Of a DNA stretch of 64,000 nucleotides, positions 10,253 to 20,311 are shown one piece after another. The position numbers and the translations under genes were made by a program. The DNA comes from Alkalitalea saponilacus (GTDB lineage: Bacteria > Bacteroidota > Bacteroidia > Bacteroidales > Marinilabiliaceae). The stretch covers positions 1-64,000 of the forward strand of contig NZ_FUYV01000014.1 in the NCBI RefSeq assembly GCF_900168165.1. Direction: 5' to 3'. Within the stretch, counting starts at the first letter, position 1; the number at the start of each line of letters is the position of its first letter. The notes beneath the pieces are model-generated. The model was not told the DNA's origin. It saw nothing but the letters and a program-made list of their open reading frames with translations, and searched no databases.

Positions 10253-13054
10253 TCAACGTTCTATAATAACTTTCTCAACAACAGACTCATTTTGACTTGT
10301 AAATCTCAGGACATAGACTCCGGACAAAAGTCCAAAAACATTTAACTTCACCTCGCTTTGATTTGTGAAACTCTGTTGCAAAATTAATTCTCCACTTAAA
10401 TTGTACAAGCTTATGGATATCATCTCGGTATATCCTGAATTATAACTTATATATAGAATATCTGATGTTGGTATCGGCCAAACATCTAAAGTCCGATTCT
10501 TGGTTTGATCAAATTCATTAATACGATTAGGAACAATTTCTGAAATTGAACTCACTTCAAAATCAGATAGTGCGTAATTATAAATTCTAAAATCATTAAT
10601 TGCTCCACCAAATAATGGGTCTGGATATTGACTTCGACCAATATAATTTAAAACAGGCTTAATATCCATTGGACTAATGGAAAAGTTATCTGACTCATCA
10701 ACCAAGTCACCATTCACATATAATCTCGCCTCTGAGCCAGCTAAGGTAATGGCAACATGAGACCATGCTCCAAGTGGCAGCATTGGGGCATTTAATCGTT
10801 GCTCTTCACCATAACTTTTGATTGCAAAACGCAGTTCTTGTGCATTCGATTCTGTTGTAAGAAACATATACTCATCTTCTCCATTTCCGAAATCAAAAAT
10901 ACGCTGCCACATAGCATTTCTATTGGGATGGACCCATGTAGCTATAGTGATTTCACGGTGATTCGCTATGGTATAGGGCAACTGAATAAAGGCATTGGTT
11001 CCATTGAGTCGTATGGCTTCATTAGTTGCTTTTCCTTCGATGTATGAAACTCCTCCAAAAGTTGCACTGTGGTTTAAATTTTCGGTATTATCAAACGTAT
11101 TCCCGTCAAAAAGAAGGTGAGCAACCAGATCATTATCCCCATGGACAGAAGCAACTACCTGATTAGAGTTATCGGAGCGATTCAGGGAGTAATCCTTCGC
11201 CCTGACCACATAATGGTATTGAACTCCAACTTTAACAGAATTATCAACAAACGAAGTGGATGTAACATTTCGGGCAATTGTATTATAAGATTCAGTTTCT
11301 GGGTCTGATCTTAGAATGGTATAACCGGCAACATCTGCATCACCACTCGGAGTCCATTCCAATCTCACAGAAGTTGCATTTGCAATGGCGGTGAGGTTTT
11401 GAGGAGCTTCCGGGGCGTTGAATTCTAGTGGTGCGCCAACGGGAATAAATCGCCATTGTTGGTTGGCTCTCCCATTTTTAGTTCCCTGAACAATACTTGC
11501 ACCATTAGCTGTACTGGAGTTGGCTATTTCAAGACACTTTGCACTATGCCGGCTTCGGATATAAAACCAACCATCTTCAGCATATTCAAGATACCATTGT
11601 TGATTTCCTCCTTTTACATCATTCCAAACTATGACATTGGCTCCATCTTCAAGGGACCAATTAAGTACATCCGGTGCAAGGCCACTATGAACACCTGTAA
11701 TGGTAAAGTAACTAAAGTCGCCGCCGATCCTTGAGTCTGCCGGAGTAACATTCCACTGCTGGTAACCTGCATTTATAAACGTTCCCTGCCTTAAATTTGA
11801 TCCGGGATTGGTGGATCCGCCAGCCACCTCCATCACTCTTCGGCTGTTTCTATTAACAATTACATATTGTCCATCTATTAACGGTTGAATATCGTCACCC
11901 CAGGTAATATTAACCACCCGTTCTGCATTGGTTTGTCCTTGTTGGTAGCCTGTTCCTCCCGGCAACACCATGGTGTATTCCCGTTGAGGCCCGTGTCCAT
12001 CAAAAAAAACATCCATCTCTTTCGAAACAAAGCGATAAGAGGTGGTTACTGCCTGTCTTTCAGACGTTCCGCCAAAAGCCTGTATTTTACCTTCAGGAGA
12101 TCTGTAAACCGAAGCCGCAGTCCAATTAGGTCGGTGTTCAGCATAACTTAAACGCTCTCCATCACTTGCCTTTACAAACTCACCACGTGCATATTCGGCA
12201 GTACCCCACCATATTCCGGTTTGCATTCCATATTCAACACCAACCATTGCTTCCATCACATTGTGTAGCTCATCATTCGTGGCGTGGTGTCCATTGGCTC
12301 TCACTGTTTCAAAAAATAATGCGTAATTATTAAAGCTCCCGGCTAATTGGTGTGTATTTCCTTCATCTAACCTATCCTTTAATTGATTATACCAAACCAA
12401 TGCTTGATCAGCATTAAGGGTATTTCCTCCCGAAATTCTGATGTTCTCAAAACGAGGGTTTTCTCTCAATAATCCTGCAATATTATAAAAATCAGTAACT
12501 AATCCCTGTCCCCATCCATAATCAGGCTCATTAAAAGGAGAAACGGTAACGACGGTACGTCCATGTTCCTGATGGAGCCTGGTAGTTACATCTATCAACT
12601 GAGCCCAATGCTCTGCATTACCATTGAACCATGGATCGACAGAGGGATGATCACAATTCAGAACAACTTGAGTGGTGGATGGCAATAGATCAATGATCCG
12701 TAACCGTTCATTAAGAATTGCCATCTCTTCTGCCTGCAATTCGCCATCAATTAATGGTGCTGTTGGGGTAAAAGAGGATCGAACCAGATCAACCTTATCT
12801 TCCCCCATAAATGCAACTCCTCTTCTTATATTTGATTCACTAAGCCAGGCTAAATCTAACCCCCAAATTATCGGCATTGAGACACCGGCATCAAAAAGAT
12901 TAAAGAATAAAGAACGGTCCGGGATTTGATGAGTTCTGAGATTGTTGCTTGTACTTTCAGATTCTTTCATTGAATTGGCTTTCTGAGCACTTGTTGACGG
13001 ATAATGAAAGAACAAGAAAGCCAGAATCGCCAAAGACAGATAATGATTTTTCAT
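10253..13054 (-). CDS. Secreted multi-domain glycoside hydrolase (clan A-like) with T9SS signal
   Basis: A 933-aa exported enzyme. I chose the start at 13054 because it gives a clean signal peptide (MKNHYLSLAILAFLFF); an ATG at 13084 adds ten residues ahead of it. The catalytic part (about 30-410) has VSPFNEPDYGWG with acid/base candidate E176, typical of clan-A hydrolases such as GH30-like enzymes; the exact family is uncertain. A ricin-type beta-trefoil follows (about 410-550; three QQW repeats), then a fibronectin type III domain (about 555-640), a LamG/concanavalin-like domain (about 645-845) and a T9SS sorting domain at the end (VWPIPTSDILYIS ... GVYVLRF). The modules suggest binding to a complex polysaccharide outside the cell. 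It neighbours a pectate lyase and a GH2 enzyme. Confidence 0.8.
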   Translation of the reverse strand: MKNHYLSLAILAFLFFHYPSTSAQKANSMKESESTSNNLRTHQIPDRSLFFNLFDAGVSMPIIWGLDLAWLSESNIRRGVAFMGEDKVDLVRSSFTPTAPLIDGELQAEEMAILNERLRIIDLLPSTTQVVLNCDHPSVDPWFNGNAEHWAQLIDVTTRLHQEHGRTVVTVSPFNEPDYGWGQGLVTDFYNIAGLLRENPRFENIRISGGNTLNADQALVWYNQLKDRLDEGNTHQLAGSFNNYALFFETVRANGHHATNDELHNVMEAMVGVEYGMQTGIWWGTAEYARGEFVKASDGERLSYAEHRPNWTAASVYRSPEGKIQAFGGTSERQAVTTSYRFVSKEMDVFFDGHGPQREYTMVLPGGTGYQQGQTNAERVVNITWGDDIQPLIDGQYVIVNRNSRRVMEVAGGSTNPGSNLRQGTFINAGYQQWNVTPADSRIGGDFSYFTITGVHSGLAPDVLNWSLEDGANVIVWNDVKGGNQQWYLEYAEDGWFYIRSRHSAKCLEIANSSTANGASIVQGTKNGRANQQWRFIPVGAPLEFNAPEAPQNLTAIANATSVRLEWTPSGDADVAGYTILRSDPETESYNTIARNVTSTSFVDNSVKVGVQYHYVVRAKDYSLNRSDNSNQVVASVHGDNDLVAHLLFDGNTFDNTENLNHSATFGGVSYIEGKATNEAIRLNGTNAFIQLPYTIANHREITIATWVHPNRNAMWQRIFDFGNGEDEYMFLTTESNAQELRFAIKSYGEEQRLNAPMLPLGAWSHVAITLAGSEARLYVNGDLVDESDNFSISPMDIKPVLNYIGRSQYPDPLFGGAINDFRIYNYALSDFEVSSISEIVPNRINEFDQTKNRTLDVWPIPTSDILYISYNSGYTEMISISLYNLSGELILQQSFTNQSEVKLNVFGLLSGVYVLRFTSQNESVVEKVIIER

Positions 13055-13161
13055 AATTATAAAGATTTCAATTTTTACAAACAAAATTAACAGAACGTCG
13101 CGATAATGAATGTCACAAATTTCACAAACAACTATAATAAATTCACATTAATACGAGATGT

Positions 13162-13205
13162 AAAAAAAGCCTTTATGCAGCAAGTTGCTGCATAAAGGCT
13201 TTTTC
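13162..13205 (-). terminator. Terminator of the pectate lyase gene
   Basis: Arms AAAAAGCCTTTATGCAGC and its complement flank a 5-base loop, and on the minus strand a T7 run follows. It lies 26 bases beyond the stop at 13231. Confidence 0.85.
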
Positions 13206-13230
13206 AGTATTGAATAACCATCAGAACAAT

Positions 13231-14784
13231 CTATTTCACAATAATTTTATCCATGACAGATCCGTTATTACTCTCTATCTGTAATATATATATACCCGGG
13301 AGTACGCTTATATTTATTTCCAAGATTTGCGATCCGGCCATAACATTTCTCACAGTGACAAGATTTCCACTTAAATCATAAATCCTGACAACTGAGACTT
13401 CCGCCATCTCGCTAAACTTAATCCATAGAACCCCATTCTCAACAGGGTTCGAAAACACGATCTTATCATTTTGTTTCATTTCGGAAACGGAAGTCGCATC
13501 GTCATCAGACTCTAGCTCATAAGCTCCCATGTCAGGTGCTGTTCCATAAAACGGTTCGCCAAAATCAACACCGCCATTAATAATAACCGTTCCCGGAACA
13601 GGTTTCAACAAATCAATTTCCGGTAACGAGCCATCTATTTCACGAGGCCCGGCAGCAAGAGCAGTATTAACGCTCGCAAACATATCATCTGTGATTGCTA
13701 CATTTTGTTGCCAACTATTACCTACTAAAATTGCATTTGAAGGCATTTCAGCCAAAACACGAGCCTTAGCACTCAAGTTATTTCTAAAAACAGACTGCCC
13801 GCTATCCGGGTTTCGAGGGAAACTAAAATTACGATCATTGTTATAGGCTGTATTATGAAGCAATGTTAAAGGTGCCGTGTTATTGTTATGGTCAAAACCC
13901 TTACCTTTATTATCAAAGGCAAGACTGCGTCTGATGATGTGAGGTCCAGGTTCATGATTACCTCCAAGTTTAAATCCATTACCACCACCATCAAAGTTTG
14001 CAGGATTGCCGAAAGAAGCCGGATCTCCATTTCCAAAAGCCCAACAGTTTTCAACGATTATGGTCTCTAAGGCTCGCCAAAAATCATATCCATCGTCAGA
14101 GTTTTCCCACGCCCGACAACCATATAAACGATTACCAGGACCAATGTCATTAAATTTAACGCCAAATCCGTCTGCATTATTACCTATCCTTGGGGTTCTT
14201 TCTACGTCATAATTAAAATTCAGATAAGAATCACAGTTCTTAATTAAATTATGAGAAGCGCTCCCTGCTAAATGAATTCCTGTATCGTGATTCCCTGTTG
14301 CTGTTAATTGTTCAAGAATATTATGACTTCCATCCATTCTGATTCCGTTATGAGAAGCATTTTTAATGGTTAACCCAATTAAATGCCAATAACTGGCATT
14401 TAATCTCATGCCATGATAATTTCTCTCTTTGGGTTGTGAATTAAAATCAAAAACCGGAACCTCACCCGGGTATGCAGTTACAACAATTGGTTTAGATGCA
14501 GTCCCATCGGGCTCATTCATACGAATAATATCATTGTGCTCATAAACCCCTCCTCTCACAACTATTACATCTCCCGGAGCAACAAGACTTACAGCATAAT
14601 CAAGCGTCGCAAAAGGACTCTCTTTTGTCCCGGCATTTTCATTGTCACCATCCACCGCTACATAAAAAATTCGGTCGCCTTGTGGTATCTCTCCGTTAAA
14701 CACGTTGAGATGAGTAGCATTAACAAAGGAAAAAAATCCAAGAACAACTGTTAAAATAAAAACAGCAAAAAACTTATAATTCAT
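13231..14784 (-). CDS. Secreted PL9-like pectate lyase with T9SS signal
   Basis: This 517-aa protein has an N-terminal signal (MNYKFFAVFILTVVLGFFSF) and a right-handed beta-helix. It begins with the common FYVAVDGDNENAGTKESPF block (about 41-59). Features of family PL9 (PelL-like) follow in order: NGIRMDGSHN, ADGFGVKFNDIG, SDDGYDFWRA, GGNGFKLGG and KGFDHNNN, whose Asp and Lys residues supply the Ca2+ site and catalytic base in that family. It should cleave polygalacturonate or a related acidic glycan by beta-elimination outside the cell. The last 80 residues are a T9SS sorting domain (NGVLWIKF ... GIYILQIES). A strong terminator follows, so it is separate from the hydrolase downstream. Confidence 0.85.
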   Translation of the reverse strand: MNYKFFAVFILTVVLGFFSFVNATHLNVFNGEIPQGDRIFYVAVDGDNENAGTKESPFATLDYAVSLVAPGDVIVVRGGVYEHNDIIRMNEPDGTASKPIVVTAYPGEVPVFDFNSQPKERNYHGMRLNASYWHLIGLTIKNASHNGIRMDGSHNILEQLTATGNHDTGIHLAGSASHNLIKNCDSYLNFNYDVERTPRIGNNADGFGVKFNDIGPGNRLYGCRAWENSDDGYDFWRALETIIVENCWAFGNGDPASFGNPANFDGGGNGFKLGGNHEPGPHIIRRSLAFDNKGKGFDHNNNTAPLTLLHNTAYNNDRNFSFPRNPDSGQSVFRNNLSAKARVLAEMPSNAILVGNSWQQNVAITDDMFASVNTALAAGPREIDGSLPEIDLLKPVPGTVIINGGVDFGEPFYGTAPDMGAYELESDDDATSVSEMKQNDKIVFSNPVENGVLWIKFSEMAEVSVVRIYDLSGNLVTVRNVMAGSQILEINISVLPGIYILQIESNNGSVMDKIIVK

Positions 14785-14829
14785 AAAGCAAAAATTAGAT
14801 GAAGAAATTCAGTGAATCACCACCACTAA

Positions 14830-15489
14830 CTATATATAATACTCAATATTATCTATCCACCCGGCCCGGATGGCATACATAATCAATTCTGAACTACTGT
14901 TTACGCTAAGTTTACGAAAAATGTTTTTGCGGTGGGTCATTACGGTATGAAAACTGATGTTTTTATTGGCTGCTATCTCCTTGGTAGTCATCCCTTCTGC
15001 TATCATTTTCACAATCTCAGTTTCTGTTGCAGTTAAATGAATTTCTTCACTCTTTGGTTTGGCTTTGGGTTCATCCATGATGATTTCAAGCACCTCTTCA
15101 GAGTAGAATTTACGTCGTCGGATGGTGGCATCCATAGCCATGAATAGCTCGTCCTTGCCGGTTGTTTTGCAAATAATATTTTTTATTCCTGATTTATTCA
15201 GCTCATTAAAATCGTGTTTCAACACCTGGTTGGTCAGAATTAAAATTCCCATATCAGGAAAGGTTTGAACCATTCCTGAAATAGATTCAAATCCGTTATA
15301 ATCCATAGTTGCAAAATCAGTAATCAACAGGTCAAAGCTTTCCTTCCGGAGCAATTCATTCAGTTCAAACAGATATTCAACAACTCCTATCAGACAATAT
15401 TTGTCTGATTCAGCAATCAGTTTCTTCAGTGATTCAGTTACCAGGTATTGGGAATCGGCAACGACTACTTTATAAGCTTTATCAGGCAT
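14830..15489 (-). CDS. LuxR/NarL-type response regulator
   Basis: A 219-aa transcription regulator. The receiver domain (about 5-125) carries phospho-acceptor D58 in LLITDFATMD and the conserved Lys in IICKTTG; the acidic pocket has only one Asp near the N-terminus (D12), where two acids are usual. The C-terminal helix-turn-helix of the LuxR/GerE family spans about 150-210 (TATETEIVKMIAEGMTTKE, HTVMTHRKNIFRKL). No histidine kinase lies beside it. It sits just upstream of the pectate lyase gene on the same strand with 45 bases between, so it may co-transcribe with or control the carbohydrate genes (inference). Confidence 0.88.
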   Translation of the reverse strand: MPDKAYKVVVADSQYLVTESLKKLIAESDKYCLIGVVEYLFELNELLRKESFDLLITDFATMDYNGFESISGMVQTFPDMGILILTNQVLKHDFNELNKSGIKNIICKTTGKDELFMAMDATIRRRKFYSEEVLEIIMDEPKAKPKSEEIHLTATETEIVKMIAEGMTTKEIAANKNISFHTVMTHRKNIFRKLSVNSSSELIMYAIRAGWIDNIEYYI

Positions 15490-15974
15490 ATTAAGTTAAG
15501 AGATTGGATGAGAATAGAAATTCAAAAATAATAAAAAAAGCCGCTTAGTGAAATATTGGTGAGTTTAAGCAGTCCCGACAGTTTCGACAAGAGTTCCTGC
15601 GTAAGCTTTTCTTTCTTAGATAGTAGATTTATGCTATGATAGTGTAAAAGGATAAATGTCCATTAAATTTAAGTAATGGCTTTTTACACTCAAATCACAA
15701 ACTTTCGGAATAACACCAATTTCTATAAATTATGATCAAATTAAAAGCAGATTAACATTATTTAGATTCTAAATGACATTCATTTTTTCAAAAAAATCAG
15801 GGTTTTAACCCCTGATTTTCAACATTTCATTGAATTATATCTCTTTACCTTCCGAAATTATAAAAGGATTTATCCCTAAAAAAGAGTATTTTTGTATTAC
15901 ATTGTATTCAAAACATCATTCTGTATACAAATACCAATATCACAACCACTTAACTTATAAAAAAGAAATTTAGT
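15490..15974. other. Divergent intergenic region
   Basis: This 485-bp AT-rich space separates the response regulator from the aminotransferase. A hairpin with perfect 10-base arms (15793-15802 with 15810-15819) lies in the leader of the aminotransferase. A TATTTTTG box at 15887-15894 fits the -7 element TAnnTTTG, without a clear -33 partner. I see no gene in it. Confidence 0.4.
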
Positions 15975-17267
15975 ATGAACATTCAGGCAGAGGAACTCAA
16001 CAAAACACTTCAAGAGGTGAATCCGGCTCTATTCGACATGCTGTCGGAACGGGGAAAAGCCATCTTTTTTCCAAAAAAAGGAATTCTTGGTCAAAGTGCT
16101 GAAGCAAAAGGGACAACCATTAATGCAACCATCGGGGCAGCCATTGAAGACGACAACTCCCCCATGCGCCTGAAATCCATCAGTAAAAACCTGAATATTG
16201 ATGCATCTAAAGCATTTCCTTATGCTCCAAGTTTTGGAAGACCGGATATCCGTGCCCGCTGGAAGGAAATGATTTATCAGAAAAATCCGGCTTTGGGGAC
16301 AGCTCCCATTAGTCTTCCGATTGTGACCAATGCATTAACCCACGGAATAAGTATGGCCGGTTACATGTTTGCAAATCCGGGAGATGAAGTTCTTGTTCCA
16401 AGTCTTTTCTGGGGCAATTACAATTTAACCTTCATCAATGCTTACAATGCCAAAATAGAGCCATACAACCTGTTCAAAGACAACGGTCTGGACATAGAAG
16501 CCATGAGCGCTGAACTGATGAGTGAAGGCGACAAAAAAATATTGCTGTTAAATTTCCCAAACAACCCCACAGGATACTCTCCCACTGTTAATGAAATGAA
16601 GGAGATCGTTGCATCAGTGGAAAAAGCTGCCAATGCTGGTAAAAAAGTGGTGGTGATTTGTGACGATGCCTATTTTGGACTTGTGTTTGAAGAAGGTATT
16701 GAAACCCAATCACCTTTTGCCTGGCTGGCCAATCTTCATGAAAATGTATTGGCCGTGAAAGTGGACGGTCCAACCAAAGAGGATTATGTTTGGGGATTCA
16801 GAGTAGGTTTTATCACCTACGGAATTAAAGGAGGTACAGAAGAGCTTTATAGTGCTTTGGAAAATAAAACGGCTGGTGCTGTTCGCGGAAACATTTCCAA
16901 TGCATCAAATCTTTCGCAATCATTACTGCTTGAAGCCTTCGACTCACCTACCTACAAAGAAGAGAAAAAAGAGAAGTTTGATATACTGAACAGCCGTTAT
17001 AAAGCAGTAAAAGAAGTGCTCAAAGACCCGAAGTATGCTGAGTTTTTCAAACCACTGCCATATAATTCCGGTTATTTCATGTGCGTTGAACTTAAAGAAG
17101 GCATTGATGCCAACAATGTCCGTCAACTGTTGATTGAAAAATACAGCATTGGCGTTATAAGCCTCAACAACTTGCTACGACTGGCATTTTCTGCTGTTGC
17201 AGCCAAAGATGTTCCAACGCTTTTTGAAGGAATACATTCTGCTTGTAAAGAGCTAGCAAACAGATAG
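15975..17267 (+). CDS. Class I/II pyridoxal-phosphate aminotransferase
   Basis: This 430-aa fold-type I aminotransferase shows the usual cofactor residues: NFPNNPTGYSPT (the Asn that hydrogen-bonds PLP), CDDAYFGL (Asp to the pyridine N), and the Schiff-base lysine K268 in VDGPTKEDYVWGFRVGF. FRVGF supplies the Arg for the substrate carboxylate. Alanine, aspartate or aromatic amino acids are the likely amino donors, but the subgroup with the DGPTKE lysine motif is not one I can assign. It stands alone and ends at a strong bidirectional terminator. Confidence 0.85.
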   Translation: MNIQAEELNKTLQEVNPALFDMLSERGKAIFFPKKGILGQSAEAKGTTINATIGAAIEDDNSPMRLKSISKNLNIDASKAFPYAPSFGRPDIRARWKEMIYQKNPALGTAPISLPIVTNALTHGISMAGYMFANPGDEVLVPSLFWGNYNLTFINAYNAKIEPYNLFKDNGLDIEAMSAELMSEGDKKILLLNFPNNPTGYSPTVNEMKEIVASVEKAANAGKKVVVICDDAYFGLVFEEGIETQSPFAWLANLHENVLAVKVDGPTKEDYVWGFRVGFITYGIKGGTEELYSALENKTAGAVRGNISNASNLSQSLLLEAFDSPTYKEEKKEKFDILNSRYKAVKEVLKDPKYAEFFKPLPYNSGYFMCVELKEGIDANNVRQLLIEKYSIGVISLNNLLRLAFSAVAAKDVPTLFEGIHSACKELANR

Positions 17268-17294
17268 GAAAAGTCAGCCATACTAAATGTAACA

Positions 17295-17326
17295 AAAAAA
17301 CCACGAAACTATTTTCGTGGTTTTTT
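17295..17326. terminator. Bidirectional terminator
   Basis: AAAAAACCACGAAA and its complement flank a 4-base loop, with T6 on either strand, between the convergent aminotransferase and GH2 genes. Confidence 0.88.
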
Positions 17327-17345
17327 ATTTCTCAATAATCTTATT

Positions 17346-20084
17346 TTAACGTACAGTTTGTATTTCAGCCACAGCATTTTTTAATCCATCAGATTCAGCC
17401 ATAACCCTAATGATTCCCGGTTTACCAGAAATCCCCCTGACAATAACCAGACTCAATCCATTAAAAGCATTTCGTTCATTTGACGGGAAAGCCTCGAAAT
17501 CCCGGGGATCTCCACTATCGGTAGCGACAATTTCACCCGGCCCTTCAATGCTAAACCGGAGCGGGTGCTTAGCATCCGGTATGACAAATCCATCCTCATC
17601 AGTTACTGAAATAGTCACAAATGAAAGATCTTTTCCATCAGCTTTAATTCTGTCACGATCAGCTTCAGCGTTCAGAGATTCGGCAGCCCCAGTTGTCTTA
17701 ACAAAACTTTGTGCCCACTCTTCACCATTTTTATATGCTACAACCTTCAATTCTCCAGGTTCGTAAACAACATCATCCCAACGTAGACGATACTCATACT
17801 CTCCCTTCTTTTTTCTTCCCAAAGAGACTCCGTTTAAGAACAATTCAGCCTCATCACCCGATGTAAACACATGCACTGGGGTAACTTTCCCAACCCTGTC
17901 CGGCCAATTCCAGTGAGGAAGAATGTGAGCCATTGGCAATTCAGGACGCCAATGTGACTGATAAAGATAAAAACGGTTCTTTTTAAATCCGGCCAAATCT
18001 ACAATTCCAAAATAGGTGCTCCTTGCATCATAATATGGCGTTGGTTCACCTAAATAATCCCATCCACTCCATACGAAACCTCCTGCCACAAAGGGGTGTT
18101 GAGCCTTGGCTGCAAATACCCGGTCAACAGAAGATCCAAAATTTGCAGTGTATAATTCATAAGCACAAACAATTAGGCTTTCAGAATCACCTCCAATTCC
18201 ATCACTCACCGGAGCGCTCGAATTCGGGGTAACGGGAAACAGGTACTCTCCTCTTATGCTTAATGCTGCAGCATTCTCACTGCTAATGATCATTTTGTTG
18301 GGAAATGTTTCGTGAAACTCCGAGTATAAAGGGTGTGTACGAATGCCTTGCAAATGTTCATATCCCGGATGAATGCGAATGCCCTCTCCCTGGTAATTTA
18401 AGCTGATGATATCCATGGTTGCAGGCATTGGCATATCAGGCTTGGCAAAATTCATGGAAGCAGTTGTTGGCCGGGTTGGATCTTCATCTTTTAGGATATC
18501 ATTGAGTTTCTGAGACAATGCAGCACCATCAACGCCTGTATATTGTTCTCCTACTTCGTTTCCATAGCTCCACATAATTACAGATGGGTGATTGCGATCC
18601 CTTCGTACCATTGATCGCAAATCCTGCTCATACCAATCAGGAAAAATCAAATGGAAATCGAAAGGCACTTTTCTTCTTTCCCAAACATCAAACACTTCAT
18701 TCACCACCAAAAAACCCATTTTGTCGGTCAACTCCAACAATTCTGGTGCGGGAGGATTGTGAGCCATGCGTATGGAGTTTACTCCTGCTTCACGCAGAAT
18801 TTCAAGCTGACGCTCTGCCGCTCTTTTGTTAAACGCTGCTCCCAATGGACCAAGATCATGATGTTGGTTAACGCCTTTTATATAAATATGCTCACCATTT
18901 AAAAATAAACCGTTAACCGCATCAAACTCCAAAGATCTTATTCCAAATGGAGTCTCAAAAACATCAACTACTTTTCCGTCTTTCTGAACTTCAGTAACGG
19001 CAAGATACCTGTTAGGTATTTGGGTAGGAAGTGATCCCCATAACCGTGGATTAGCAATGGTAACGCTGCTGTTTACAGCTGTCTTTGTTCCAGCTGCAAC
19101 ATTTGCACTTTGAGGTGCAAATTCAATGACTCTTTTACCAGTTCTATTTCCGTTTAAGTCTAATTCATATATAAAGGTTACAATTTCAACATCAGCATTC
19201 TCATTTGATTTGTTATCAATAGTAACTTCCAGATCAACCACTGCTGACTCTTCTGAAACATCTCTTGTTGTTATAAAAGTGCCCCATTGGCCAACATGTA
19301 CAGGCTCGGTCTTAATGAGCCACATATTTCTATAAATTCCACCACCCGGATACCATCGTGATGATATGGGAGGATTATCCAAACGTATGGCCAGCTGATT
19401 CTTCCCTCCCGGTATGATGTAAGGTGTTAAATCCAGTTGCCATGAGTTATACCCATAAGGCCAGCCTCCCACCAAATGTCCGTTTAACCAAACCATGGCA
19501 TAAGACATGGCTCCTTCTACTTCAAGATAAATTTGTCTACCTGCATCCGAAGAAGGAACATCCAAGGAACGCCTGTACCAGGCCACTCCATGGCTCGGCA
19601 ATCGCCCCATGCTTCCGCTCACTTCATATGTGAAAGGCTCCCGGGCACCCCAATCGTGAGGAAGATTTACTTTCTCCCAATTACCATCATCAAAACTAGC
19701 CTGAACAAAGGGAAAATCAAATCCGGGATATCCTTCAGGTCTGACATGGCGCTTGGCAGAGTCTTTAATAAAATCATTCCCGGAAGGAAGGATCCACGCT
19801 TTTAGGACAGATTCCTCTCCTTCAACCCACTCTCCCTCAACAGGCTGATCATCTGCCTCTCGTTGGTCAATATCTTCATCAATATCAGACCGAACATCAT
19901 AAATCAAGCCATCAGCATTTTTTGCATCATCGTATTTAAAAAATCTCCATCCGTCATTGATGGAAAGACGCTCTCTGACCTGATGATCAGGCCTTTCAGT
20001 GCATGAATAGAAAAAAAGAATAGCAAAAAAGAAACCAAAAACAGATAACTGCCTTTGTCTCCTGAAACTGGTAATAGAATACAT
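17346..20084 (-). CDS. GH2 beta-galactosidase-like lipoprotein
   Basis: A 912-aa glycoside hydrolase family 2 enzyme. I chose ATG at 20084 because it gives a lipoprotein signal with lipid cysteine C28 (FFYSC); an upstream ATG at 20159 adds an unlikely basic tail. Order of parts: sugar-binding jelly roll (about 75-255; WYRRSLDVP, WLNGHLVGGWPYG, RWYPGGGIYRN), Ig-like domain (about 260-370), TIM barrel with acid/base E510 (SYGNEVGEQ) and nucleophile E603 (IISSENAA), then C-terminal DUF4982-like and invasin-like Ig domains (about 720-910). It likely removes beta-linked galactose or a similar sugar at the cell surface or in the periplasm. With the neighbouring pectate lyase, galactan side chains of pectin are a reasonable target (inference). 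Confidence 0.87.
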   Translation of the reverse strand: MYSITSFRRQRQLSVFGFFFAILFFYSCTERPDHQVRERLSINDGWRFFKYDDAKNADGLIYDVRSDIDEDIDQREADDQPVEGEWVEGEESVLKAWILPSGNDFIKDSAKRHVRPEGYPGFDFPFVQASFDDGNWEKVNLPHDWGAREPFTYEVSGSMGRLPSHGVAWYRRSLDVPSSDAGRQIYLEVEGAMSYAMVWLNGHLVGGWPYGYNSWQLDLTPYIIPGGKNQLAIRLDNPPISSRWYPGGGIYRNMWLIKTEPVHVGQWGTFITTRDVSEESAVVDLEVTIDNKSNENADVEIVTFIYELDLNGNRTGKRVIEFAPQSANVAAGTKTAVNSSVTIANPRLWGSLPTQIPNRYLAVTEVQKDGKVVDVFETPFGIRSLEFDAVNGLFLNGEHIYIKGVNQHHDLGPLGAAFNKRAAERQLEILREAGVNSIRMAHNPPAPELLELTDKMGFLVVNEVFDVWERRKVPFDFHLIFPDWYEQDLRSMVRRDRNHPSVIMWSYGNEVGEQYTGVDGAALSQKLNDILKDEDPTRPTTASMNFAKPDMPMPATMDIISLNYQGEGIRIHPGYEHLQGIRTHPLYSEFHETFPNKMIISSENAAALSIRGEYLFPVTPNSSAPVSDGIGGDSESLIVCAYELYTANFGSSVDRVFAAKAQHPFVAGGFVWSGWDYLGEPTPYYDARSTYFGIVDLAGFKKNRFYLYQSHWRPELPMAHILPHWNWPDRVGKVTPVHVFTSGDEAELFLNGVSLGRKKKGEYEYRLRWDDVVYEPGELKVVAYKNGEEWAQSFVKTTGAAESLNAEADRDRIKADGKDLSFVTISVTDEDGFVIPDAKHPLRFSIEGPGEIVATDSGDPRDFEAFPSNERNAFNGLSLVIVRGISGKPGIIRVMAESDGLKNAVAEIQTVR

Positions 20085-20253
20085 AGAATTGAATTTTGTT
20101 AAATTGCACTTTATTTTGTTTCGTGGTAACGGGGGTGCATGATGCATAAAATTATGCATGATTTTCTAATTACAAATTAGTTATTTACTAGCTGATTTCC
20201 ATTAAAAATAAAAAATCACATCTAATCTAACAGATTTTTACACTTTAAGGCAT

Positions 20254-20285
20254 AAAAAACGCCTGATGTTTTCACATCAGGCGTT
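20254..20285 (-). terminator. Terminator of hflKC
   Basis: A perfect 12-bp stem (20258-20269 with 20274-20285) with a TTTC loop is followed on the minus strand by a T6 run, 27 bases after the hflC stop. Confidence 0.88.
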
Positions 20286-20311
20286 GGCTTATCAAAATCT
20301 TCTGATAAAAA

